From Circinella umbellata (lineage: Eukaryota; Mucoromycota; Mucoromycetes; Mucorales; Lichtheimiaceae), in the NCBI GenBank assembly GCA_025093555.1, contig JAIWNF010000028.1:558001-622000 (forward strand): a stretch of DNA of 64,000 nt, written 5' to 3'. Below the pieces are notes generated by a model. It searched no databases. It was not told the origin of the DNA and saw nothing but the letters and a program-made list of their open reading frames with translations. Shown in pieces: positions 11,120 to 27,514 of the stretch. The position numbers and the translations under genes are program-made. How positions within the stretch are numbered: the stretch's first letter is position 1; each line of letters starts with the position of its first letter.

Positions 11120-11870
11120 TTATACCAATCGAAATTAATAAAAAATAAAGAGACGTTAAAAAGTCAATGAGACCCAGGAAAACAATAATTAAGCTCAAGT
11201 TTATTAAAATAAAATATTATTATCAGTGGGATATATTGATATATATATACAGGTATACGTGAGACATATTTGTTATGACCATGTGAATGATGAATATAAG
11301 AATAATAATATTAAGATTGAGATTAGACTTTGCGCAGTTGATGATTTAATATATTATCTGCATAGCTATTATCTGGTATCATTATAGAAGACAGACTTCT
11401 GTGTTCTTACAAATCATGGTCTAAATAGGGAAATATGTTGTATCCAACGTACAATGGCTTGATTATAACGGTCATTTAATATTATATATTTAAATACAGC
11501 ATTTTTCAAATATGTTTCACTGACATTTTGATATTTCACAGCGCGTTTCAATGACTCTCAATATCAAAGAAGTCCGTCTTCTTTAATGTTACTATTTGAC
11601 AGCTAATATGTTGATATAATATTTTATCAATGGCAAAACGTATTGGACATAATGTTCACATATCTTATTGTCATTGTTCATTGTCATTAACAAATCGGAA
11701 GACTATCATTGTTTCATACACGCATATTGATATACCCGTTCATTGATTAGGATTTAGTATAAATAGTGTTAATAATTTCATTTAATAAACTTCAGTTCAA
11801 TTATTGTTCTTTTGGATCTCGTTGACTTTTATAACGTCTCTTTATTTTATTAATTTTGATTAATATAACA
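11120..11870. repeat. Nested, older inverted repeat inside the long-TIR element
   Basis: Left arm about 11120-11262 and right arm about 11722-11870 are inverted copies with roughly 75% identity by eye. The core shared motif is AATAAAGAGACGTT followed by AAGTCAA-GAGA-CC. The right arm read forward has TTTAATAAACTTCAGTTC then a T-rich end, so the arms could also be two inverted LTR fragments. The lower identity than the outer arms suggests greater age or a different family. Confidence 0.6.
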
Positions 11871-12232
11871 AAATACACAAAATGTCAGCAAAGCATAATT
11901 AAAGGTACGCTATACTTTAATAATTAAAATGACAAATACTTATCTTTATGAATAATATGTGTTGAATATAACAGACTCTTTACAAACAATATAAAAGAAA
12001 TATAGAATAATTCATTATTCTTATTATTTCTTGTTTATGTCTATAGTAACTATACATTTTATCATTTTCTGCATATCCAGCTCAGATAATAATCTTGTAA
12101 TTGCTTTATCATTTACATGATTGTTTAATTTCATTAAATATATAAAATTAACTTTTTATGATTGGAGATTTTATTATCTTGCTGTATTATATACCGATTT
12201 TATTAGTTTTCCAACAATAATATAGTAGCTAA

Positions 12233-12378
12233 CACCACGGCTAAAATGAGTAGTAGAAATGAATGGATTTCCATGAATCTCCATGATCACTATTGACATG
12301 AAATTCTATGAAATGTGGCAGTTCATGGAGATCCATAGATCTATGCAAAGTCATAGATATTCAGTCATATCCATTACC
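12233..12378 (+). repeat. Extra partial copy of the element tip
   Basis: CACCACGGCTAAAA at 12233-12246 repeats the outer tip of the left arm (10107). Sequence that follows then differs, running to CCATTACC at 12378, exactly where the right arm begins. This looks like a fragment of a related element abutting the right arm. Confidence 0.5.
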
Positions 12379-12919
12379 TATTTATAAGCAGATTCATTCC
12401 TAGTTTCTAAATGATATATATTTTACTTTATGAGCATATACATTATACTGCAGATATAACATGGTTGAGACCACTTCTACTATATTATGATAGGCACTTT
12501 GAATAATAAAATTTTCTTTTTGTGGGCCATTAACTATGTGAGATAATGAGAAAAGTAGTAAAAGAAGTGCGTAGGAATACTACTTCTCCTCAAACGGTCA
12601 TGGATTCACGAAGTATAAGTATGTAATTTCATAGATTATCACTCATATTTACAAAGCATGCATTTTCATTCATATTCATAGGTATTTTTTCATAGATATT
12701 TGTTCAGTTTTATGCCAATTCATATATCATTCAGAGCCATACATTGTCGCTCAGATTCATTAATTTTTGTAATAGAGATTCATGGATTTATTTTTATGAA
12801 GATGAATTATTGTCTTTATTCAAATGCATATTCATAGAGAAGCATGGCATTTCATAACCTATAAATTCATATTCATAGAGAATTAGGAACGGTAATTGCA
12901 TGCAATTTTTAGCCGTGAT

Positions 12920-15469
12920 GTAAATAAAAGAATATACAGTTGCTAGACAAGAACATATACATTCGGATATATAATAGGTTTATATATATATATTAAATCT
13001 GTATTGTATTCCAAAATAAAGCACATTTAAAATTTATCAACCTGAAAACTTTATGCAGAAAAAAAAAATTTAAATGTGCCAAGAAGAGTATACTAAAAGT
13101 TTATTATATCGATCCATTATTCAAACCTGGGCATCATGGTACATATGAAACAAAAAAAAAAAGAAGAGTTTAATGAAAAACAAATAAACATAAGACATCC
13201 GCAAACACATGTGTAAAGTATTATTGATAGTTAATAAAGGTAATCTACTAGTTAAATAATATATATATACTAAAACGCAAATATGAACATTTATTGTATA
13301 CTTTAAAGCATTAGGTAGTACATATCAATGGATTTTATTTTAAAAGAGCATTTATTTGGGCAATATGTAAAACCACCCATACGTGTAAGAAAAATAAACA
13401 AATTTTACATTTGTCGGTAGCATCAAAATTGTCTTTGTCAAGTTTTGTTAGTAGGTTTAGGCTAATAAATTTCTTTCATTTTTAGAAATAAGTAGTGTCT
13501 ATCAAATTATTTTAGTTTCATTTCATATATTCAGTTTATATAATTTTGTCGTGAGCAAAAATATATTATATTCATATGTTGATTAGTATTTAACATACGA
13601 TACAACATTGTACAACAATATTTATTAATTATTAGTAGTAGTATATTGTTGTACTATCTTTCAAATAAATAAAAATAAAGTATAGATTCTTTTTTTTTTT
13701 TGAAATAAATTCTTTGCGTAGGTTAGCTAGATAATCGTTCGCTGAGATATGATACCGTATTAGAGTAATATAATGCAATAAAAGATTGTTAGCTAACAAC
13801 TACGTATATTATATAAAGTGGTTTAGTTCAGAGTTTTTTTTAACAGGAAATCATTTTTTTGCCCCTTTTTCAATATTCATTCATAGTAAAATGTTTATAT
13901 TATAGATAAATAAAAGAACTTCAAATAATATTTTGAAACAAAAGAGTCTATTTATGTAGCAGACTAAACTGCTTGGTGGATAAAAGTATTTATTAAAACC
14001 TGTACTTCATTGCCCCATATTACAGGTATAAAATCCCTACCAGGAGTTGATATTCAATGTATTATGTGGTTCTTCATAGATACGTAGGTCTGCATAATAC
14101 TCTTCAAGTCTCATATGGCTCGTTATAATATCAAAACTATGTCCAACATATATAAAAAATATAGTGTATGATCGAACGTATCAAAAGGTTTCATTATAAA
14201 TTTGTAAAGCTACAGTGATTTTATTTGATTACTTTTCGATGCTACTCGTAACAGTAAATAAAAAAAAATACTATCATAAATTTCTACATATGTGAGATAT
14301 ATAAAATGTGTGACGATAAAACCAGGTCGAGTTTGTAGGAAGAAAAATCAAGAAAAAGAAAAATAAATGCACCAGGGCGGAACCACACTCGTTGTGAATA
14401 AAGTTAAGCTCTATTATTAATTCACTTGTTCCTTTATTTGCTTTTTATACATTAACAAATTACCGCATCTACTCAAGTATGAAAGGCTCATCTATCTGGT
14501 AAGCACTAGTCAATATACACAATATATTTGGGAAGACTTTCAAGCATCACCTTTAAGACGCCTAAATTGAAACAACCTTCTTTTACAATTATATTTAATC
14601 TGTCGTTTGCAAAATACTGACATAATTAAATTCCAAACGACACTCACTGTTTTACGATAGCCGGAATTGGTGGTAGATATTCGTTGATATCGATAATAAT
14701 ATGAAGAACCCTTGTTATTGTCAATTTGGTTTACCAGTATCACGATGTGTTTACTATTATCGATGTAGTAAAGAAAATATTACAAGCTAGAGTTATTAAG
14801 AATAAAAAAACAGAGACCAGAAAGAAAAGAGAGAATTTGGGGCGATTCTTGTTCTTGTTGTTTTTCATATCTCTTGTATACCATTTAGAGGCCATTGAGT
14901 ATGTGAAATAACATTTATTCTTTTAATATTTTATTAAATTAGTCTTGATATTATAGATATTGTGTACCACTCATCTTTCATCATCTAAAAGGCTAATATC
15001 GTGATTATTGATATACGTGTACAAAAAGACATTGTCTCTTTAAAAACATGGCGACAGTACCCATGACCCATGACCCATGACGCAAAGTACGTATTAGGAA
15101 ATTAAAACAAAACACAGATCATCACACAATTTTCTTGCAGAATTAAAAATGACACCTCTTTTCATGGTTGCTTTTTTATTTTATTCGCGTAATGTGAACC
15201 CTTTCCCCTTTTCTTTTTTTTACGACAATGATTGGATTGTTCTCATAATAAAATTAAGAAAGCTGTTTACTTTTTAAATAACTTGAACTTTTTATAGTCT
15301 TTTTTTTTCATATACTAATTAATTTATTAGAGAAAAAAAAAACCGGAAAACGTTCCTGTGTATTGGTAAAAAAAACGGATCCATTTCCAATTTTGGACAT
15401 GATCCCTTCCTTCTGGGCCTCTTCTTTTTTTTGCTCTTTTCGCAACACATTAACATACTACTATAGCTA
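12920..15469. other. Gene-free AT-rich interval
   Basis: I see no supported gene. An imperfect hairpin pairs GCACATTTAAA (13021-13031) with TTTAAATGTGCC (about 13069-13080). The stretch near 14312-14466 has an AATAAAG signal and a TG...CA outline that could be a degraded solo LTR, but flanking duplications do not match. Short open frames at 14540-14743 (minus) and 14726-14911 (plus) have no recognisable features and look like chance. Confidence 0.55.
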
Positions 15470-15764
15470 CGTAAAAAAACCACGTTTTGTTATTAAATAA
15501 AAGAAATATGTTGTTAAGCAACACTTGTCATGGTAATGGAATCTCACATTCTAAGCTTACTTTGACACGGAATGTTACATGATTTTTTTTGCATGTGGAG
15601 GATTCACCCCGACGCGTAAAAAAAGTTGATTTTTATGCAACATGTTACTAGATTGCGTTAAAAAAAACGCGTTTGTTCTTAAATAAAAGAAATATTTTGT
15701 TAAGCAACACTTGTCATGGGAATGGAATCTCACATTCTAATCTTACTTTGACACGGAATGTTGC
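15470..15764. repeat. Direct duplication, two ~110 bp copies
   Basis: 15470-15578 and 15655-15764 are direct copies sharing TTAAATAAAAGAAATAT, AAGCAACACTTGTCATGG, AATGGAATCTCACATTCTAA and TTTGACACGGAATGTT. They are offset by about 187 bp with few substitutions. The intervening sequence is not repeated. Nothing identifies a function. Confidence 0.8.
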
Positions 15765-16069
15765 AATTTATACACATGTTAGTTTTTTTTTTTTGACCCG
15801 GTACCTCTTACTTTCACCTACTTTATGCATTGCTGCGCATTTACTTCATGTAGATCGCTATTGTTATCACTGTTGGTGAACATAAAAAAAGAAAATGTTT
15901 TTTTTTTCAAAAAGATTCCCGTTCATAATATAAAGTAATCATGATATTATTTGAAAAGTAGTTTGAAAAGTATAGTTTTATATAACAGTAAAATATCATT
16001 TGAATAGACGGGATTCTAGACCCACAGAGTCGTTTTATGCTTTATATTCTGTAGTTGGGTCTTTCTTGA

Positions 16070-16700
16070 CTTCCAACACTTTTTCTTTCTCTTTCTTTCT
16101 CTTTCTTTCCTACCAACTAAACTCTTTTGTTTTTTGAAATGTACTTTCAGTAACTTTGTCTTTCTACATTCCTTTTTTCATTTTCTCTTTCCTTTCAACA
16201 TTCAAGTAAAGTAAGTATTTCTCTCTTTTTTTTCTTTTGACATTTACTTTTTGACATTTACTTTCAGTTACTTGTAACTATATTTTTATTTTTATTCTTT
16301 TTGCTTCCTTTTAACGTTCCTTTGTCCACCTTCTCTTTCCTCTCAACATTCAAAAAAAAAAAGGTAGATTAACTACTACATTTTTTTGACATTCCTTTTT
16401 CTACATTTTTTTTGGTGGGTGGGTTTGACATTTACTTTTAAAGTTACTTGTAACTTTAATTTTTCTTCTTCCTTTTGACATTCCTTTCTTTCTTCCCAAC
16501 ATTAAAAAATAAAAAAGAGGAGCAATGATTACTACTCTTCATTTTTATTTTTAAAATGTACTTTCAGTTACTTGTACCTTTTCTATTTCCCACCTTTTTT
16601 TTACTCATTTATCTTTTGACATGTACTTCAAGTTTATTTTTTCTTCTTTTGTATGTTTTTTTACATTGTTTTTTCTTTTTTTCTTTTACTACAATGGCCG
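16070..16700. repeat. Pyrimidine-rich region with degenerate repeats
   Basis: The plus strand is dominated by CTTTCT and CTTTTC tracts. The phrase ACTTTCAGTTACTTGTA, or a near variant, recurs around 16143, 16262, 16434 and 16560, often near GACATTTACTTT. Spacing is irregular at about 120-170 bp. It reads as an eroded tandem repeat. Short hydrophobic open frames here (16556-16901) come from T-rich composition, not from real genes. Confidence 0.6.
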
Positions 16701-16701
16701 T

Positions 16702-17649
16702 CTTTCATGTTGCTAATTTTGCCTATAGCTTTTTATTTTATTTATAACTGTATGTTTTTTTCTCAATCACTTGGAACGGTGCGCATAAACGTCGTATCAC
16801 CAGTAGACCTTGAAACGCGAATATTAAGGTTTATAGAACTTTACTACCTTTATCCCTTTAGCTTAATAAAGCATGACGGTGTCTCATATATTCAATGGTG
16901 AGCTTCTAATCTGTTTTAAAGCTATTCTAACGGTTAACAATCTACCATAATTAGTTATAAATTAGGTTTTTTCAATATGTCAAGATGAGTTTCAACACTG
17001 GACGTGTGTACTACTACTACTCGGGTTTATATTGGTGCAGTTGGTGCATGAATTATTTTTTTTAACCGCGCACACAGTTCAAACTTTAATTCGAATCAAA
17101 ATGGTGTAGTATTATGTCACCCAGGTAAATAATCATGAAACTTTCCATTATATCAATCCTCTTCTATGGCGTTATTTCAAACAAAATTTCTTCTATCCAA
17201 GAAAAAAAATACTAATATTGTTTTTATCACACTATGACCTAATATATAGATATTCTGTGGCTGAATTGACCTTAGCTTGTCACTATTCTATGAGCCGCAA
17301 TGAACACTATAGATAACAGGACGGGCTATATGACAACGTATGTAGTCCAACAGGCAGTTATTCAAAATAACGTGCGCGTAATTAGTGCATGTGTGGTCCA
17401 ATGGTTATGAGCGGATGAATTGCAGTGAAAGAATAGAAGTATGAGAGCCCAGGGAAATCCATGTAAATAGCTGTATGTAAGTAAATGCATAGAACATAAT
17501 TGGTGTATGTGAGTACGCTGAAGCGATTCAGTGGGAGCAAATAAATAGAGGTAAAAGGGTGCTAGCGCCGGAATAAGAGTGAGAGTGAGAGTAAGTATGT
17601 GAACGTGAAGGGTCTAAGAGAATGAGTAAAACTAGGTGCGTCGACGTCA
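16702..17649. other. Gene-free interval before the satellite array
   Basis: No gene, RNA or repeat family is recognised here. A short purine-rich AGAGTGAGAGTGAGAG run lies near 17576-17592. Composition is less AT-rich than the stretches on either side. Confidence 0.5.
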
Positions 17650-19945
17650 ATGAGTCGAAATGAATAGAACGTATTACTTTATTTTCTTTTGATTTTTTAA
17701 AATATAGATACGATGAACCAGACCAATCGAAAGCTGTATCTGGCTGGGGGTATGGATAGGGCTTTTTTTGTAGGACGATCAACTGGAGGGCAAGCGATGC
17801 AGTTTTCCTCGATTCGACGATACGATTACTGTGGCGACATGGCGACAGCGGTAATAATAAAGTAACTTGCTGTAAATATTAATGACTAGAACATTTTCTC
17901 TTATTTTTTATAATATATAGACACGATGAACAAGACCAATGGAAAACTGTATCTGGCTGGGGGTAAGGATAGGGCTTTTTTTGTAGGACGATCAACTGGA
18001 GGGCAAGCGATGCAGTTTTCCTCGATTCGATGATACGGTTACCTTGGAGACATGGCGGCAACGGTAATAATAAAATAAGTTGCTGTGAATATTAATGACT
18101 AGAACATTTTCTCTTATTTTTTATAATATATAGACACGATGAACAAGACCAATGGAAAACTGTATCTGGCTGGGGGTAAGGATAGGGCTTTTTTTGTAGG
18201 ACGATCAACTGGAGGGCAAGCGATACAGTTTTCCTCGATTCGACGATACGATTACTGTGGCGACATGGCGACAGCGGTAATAATAAAGTAACTTGCTGTA
18301 AATATTAATGACTAGAACATTTTCTCTTATTTTTTATAATATATAGACACGATGAACAAGACCAATGGAAAACTGTATCTGGCTGGGGGTAAGGATAGGG
18401 CTTTTTTTGTAGGACGATCAACTGGAGGGCAAGCGATACAGTTTTCCTCGATTCGACGATACGATTACTGTGGCGACATGGCGACAGCGGTAATAATAAA
18501 GTAACTTGCTGTAAATATTAATGACTAGAACATTTTCTCTTATTTTTTATAATATATAGACACGATGAACAAGACCAATGGAAAACTGTATCTGGCTGGG
18601 GGTAAGGATAGGGCTTTTTTTGTAGGACGATCAACTGGAGGGCAAGCGATGCAGTTTTCCTCGATTCAACGATACGGTTACCTTGGCGACATGGCGGCAA
18701 CGGTAATAATAAAATAAGTTGCTGTGAATATTAATGACTAGAACATTTTCATTTATTATTTATAATATATAGACACGACGATCAAGACCAATGGAAAACT
18801 GTATCTGGCTGGGGGTAAGGATAGAGCTTTTTTGTAGGACGATCAACTGGAGGGCAAGCGATGCAGTTTTCCTCGATTCGACGATACGGTTACCTTGGCG
18901 ACATGGCGACGACGGTAATAATAAAATAAGTTGCTGTGAATATTAATGACTAGAACATTTTCTCTTATTTTTTATAATATATAGATGCGATGATCAAGAC
19001 CAATGGAAAACTGTATCTGGCTGGGGGTAAGAATAGGGCTTTTTTTGTAGGACGATCAACTGGAGGGCAAGCGATACAGTTTTCCTCGATTCGACGATAC
19101 GATTACTGTGGCGACATGGCGACAGCGGTAATAATAAAGTAACTTGCTGTAAATATTAATGACTAGAACATTTTCTCTTATTTTTTATAATATATAGACA
19201 CGATGAACAAGACCAATGGAAAACTGTATCTGGCTGGGGGTAAGGATAGGGCTTTTTTTGTAGGACGATCAACTGGAGGGCAAGCGATGCAGCTTTCCTC
19301 GATTCGATGATACGGTTACCTTGGAGACATGGCGGCAACGGTAATAATAAAATAAGTTGCTGTGAATATTAATGACTAGAACATTTTCTCTTATTTTTTA
19401 TAATATATAGATACGATGATCAAGACCAATGGAAAACTGTATCTGGCTGGGGGTAAGGATAGGGCTTTTTTTGTAGGACGATCAACTGGAGGGCAAGCGA
19501 TACAGTTTTCCTCGATTCGACGATACGATTACTGTGGCGACATGGCGACAGCGGTAATAATAAAGTAACTTGCTGTAAATATTAATGACTAGAACATTTT
19601 CTCTTATTTTTTATAATATATAGACACGATGAACAAGACCAATGGAAAACTGTATCTGGCTGGGGGTAAGGATAGGGCTTTTTTTGTAGGACGATCAACT
19701 GGAGGGCAAGCGATGCAGTTTTCCTCGATTCAACGATACGGTTACCTTGGCGACATGGCGGCAACGGTAATAATAAAATAAGTTGCTGTGAATATTAATG
19801 ACTAGAACATTTTCTCTTATTTTTTATAATATATAGATGCGATGATCAAGACCAATGGAAAACTGTATCTGGCTGGGGGTAAGGATAGGGCTTTTTTTGT
19901 AGGACGATCAACTGGAGGGCAAGCGATACAGTTTTCTTCGATTCG
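17650..19945. repeat. Tandem array of a 213 bp satellite, 11 units
   Basis: The anchor AGGACGATCAACTGG occurs at 17772, 17985, 18198, 18411, 18624, 18836, 19049, 19262, 19475, 19688 and 19901: a period of 213 bp with one 212 bp step. The first unit is diverged at its left side and the last breaks off near 19945. Units fall into two types by linked differences. One type has GATTACTGTGGCGAC then AAGTAACTTGCTGTAAAT; the other has GGTTACCTTGG then AAATAAGTTGCTGTGAAT. 213 is a multiple of three and each unit carries a similar ~60-codon minus-strand frame, but these frames close with stops and lack coding character. No match to a known satellite can be claimed from sequence alone. Confidence 0.93.
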
Positions 19946-21344
19946 GCAATTATGATAAAGCCTTGGTGAGATGCGAAAAACGATGCTATGAATAATAAAC
20001 AGCACAGTGTACATATTTGATTAGTTAAAAAAAGTACCAGAAGAAAAGAATAAGAAGAGGAAGGATAAGATTCTTTACTGATAGGATTTGTTTTTATGTT
20101 GGATAGTAATTATATAATATAATAAAGTGATTTTCTTTATTTTTCGCTAATATTTTGATACGTTTTCTATTTTATGATTTATGTGAGCCTGGGTAGTTAG
20201 TTTGCTTGAATGATCCGTATAAAATGATTATAAAACAATAGGTCGATAGATGGATAAACCAAGTTGTTCGGATAGGTTGGGTTGGGTTGGGTTGGGGAGG
20301 GGACTTCGCAATTTTCTTCAGTGTTAATTTGATTCAAAGAAATTTATATATATCAAGAGAAAAACTGAAATTTACCATTATACCAGATTTTGCTATCTTA
20401 AACTTTTTCCCAAAATGTCTTCTTAGTTTTTTGGAAAAACATTTACGTAGATTAATATGTTGATACGTTTCGGTCTATCGTGTTAGAAAATGAATAAAAA
20501 GTAATATAACTCCGAGTGTATGACTCAAGGAAAAGGATAAGCTATACTAAATATGAACACTTATAAAAATTTATGAATTATAGCTCTTGTTTAAATAGAA
20601 AAAACGCAGCAAGTAGCAATGGAAAATCAATCAGCAATGTTGTTATGGTAAATAATAAGCGTTTGTATAGTTGTAAAAGGGGTTATATTATCTCTAGAGT
20701 GCTACTCCTTATAATATTACGTATAATGAACGTCCTCTAATACTTATAATACGTACTATTATTTCAAAATCATACATCATGAGCGAAAAAACTGAGAGGT
20801 GTGTTCGGAAATGAATGCCAAATCCCGTAACAAAAAACAACCTTTGTCTTTTTCCCCTGCCATCCCATCAGGGTCTTTAATTTTTTTCTTTACATGCATG
20901 TATATGAGTGACTCCAACAAATATACCTAACCTGGCGCTGTGTTAAACAGGAGACATTAAATAAGATAACAAATTTTCACCATAACAAAAAACTACTTCT
21001 TTCCAGTTTGGATGTATCCAGCATTCTATACTACTGTATCGCTGGGTTTTTTTGAGTGGAGAGGGTCTGTATGTACCCATAGTAATTATTATTTCTCGTT
21101 ATTGATTCCCATTTTTCTCTCTGATATTATAATATTCTCAAAAGATAATTCATAATAAACAGCTTTTCATCTTGATAATAGTGGAACAAAATATATTAAT
21201 AATGGATTATTATTATTATTATTATTATTATTAAATGTGCGTGTTTGTTGCTTGGAATTTATTTTACAATTGATGAACTTATTACATATGCTAAAGAAAA
21301 ATAATAAAAGAGTGAAAGAGAAAGAGAAGAAAAAAAATAGAAAA
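19946..21344. other. Gene-free interval between satellite array and rpc1
   Basis: I find no gene here. It contains a G-rich run at 20274-20302 (listed separately) and an (ATT)n microsatellite at about 21206-21233. The right end is the 3' flank of rpc1, which is transcribed toward it. Confidence 0.5.
20274..20302 (+). repeat. G-rich GGGTT tandem, potential G-quadruplex
   Basis: The plus strand has GGTTGGG followed by repeats of TTGGG and then GGAGGGG, giving at least four G-runs with two-base loops. That satisfies a simple G-quadruplex pattern. It is isolated in AT-rich DNA. Confidence 0.7.
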
Positions 21345-27144
<5,800 letters not shown>

Positions 27145-27514
27145 GATTGCAAGTTACGAAAACGTCCAAGAAAAAAAAAGTGAGCCTGAAATCGAATGGA
27201 TCGTTTGTGTTGAAAGTTGGCGTCTTATACAAAAAAAAAAGGACAGTAAAAAAAAAGAAAAAATTAGGGTAGACTTGTTAGTTAGAAGTGGTTACAAAAA
27301 TGGCAACTGTGACTCAAATTTTTTTCTGGGTGGTCGGTCCGTTTTACTCTTTATATATTTGACAGATCCTCCTTTCAAAACAATTTTATGCAAATTAGGA
27401 TGATATTTATATTTTTTTATAAGTATCATGTCAAATCAAATCACATAAGTAGATATTTAAAAAAAAAGAGATAAAGAATAATATGCAAGATAAAAGATGA
27501 GTAACTAATAAAAG
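27145..27514. other. Intergenic: rpc1 promoter side and F-box gene 3' end
   Basis: This 370 bp lies upstream of rpc1 and downstream of the F-box gene, both on the minus strand. It is A/T-rich with A-runs. I see no convincing regulatory motif. Confidence 0.5.

Larger units (their letters stand above)
10107..12919. mobile_element. Non-autonomous long-terminal-inverted-repeat element (~2.8 kb)
   Basis: Left arm 10110-10640 and right arm 12379-12917 are reverse complements over about 530 bp with only scattered mismatches. The tips read CACGGCTAAAAATTGCATGC inward and contain the palindrome AATTGCATGCAATT. The ~1.7 kb between the arms has no open frame of useful length, so the element is non-autonomous or a decayed foldback element. 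No clear target-site duplication is visible at the tips. Long inverted arms are typical of MULE-like or foldback DNA transposons, but no transposase is present to assign a family. A nested inverted repeat and a third copy of the tip sequence lie inside it. Confidence 0.85.

Noticed and set aside
14312..14466. Solo LTR
   Set aside because: A TG...CA outline and AATAAAG are present, but flanking 5 bp do not match and there is no second copy in the window.
16556..16901. Small membrane protein genes
   Set aside because: The hydrophobic frames reflect T-rich repeats; no supporting features.
17650..19945. CRISPR-like array
   Set aside because: The whole 213 bp unit repeats; there are no short repeats separated by unique spacers, and the genome is eukaryotic.
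17528..20014. Repeated ~60-codon minus-strand open frames, one per satellite unit
   Set aside because: They arise because the unit length is 213 bp and the units are near-identical. Frames end in stops, have no domain features, and differences between units do not favour synonymous sites by eye.
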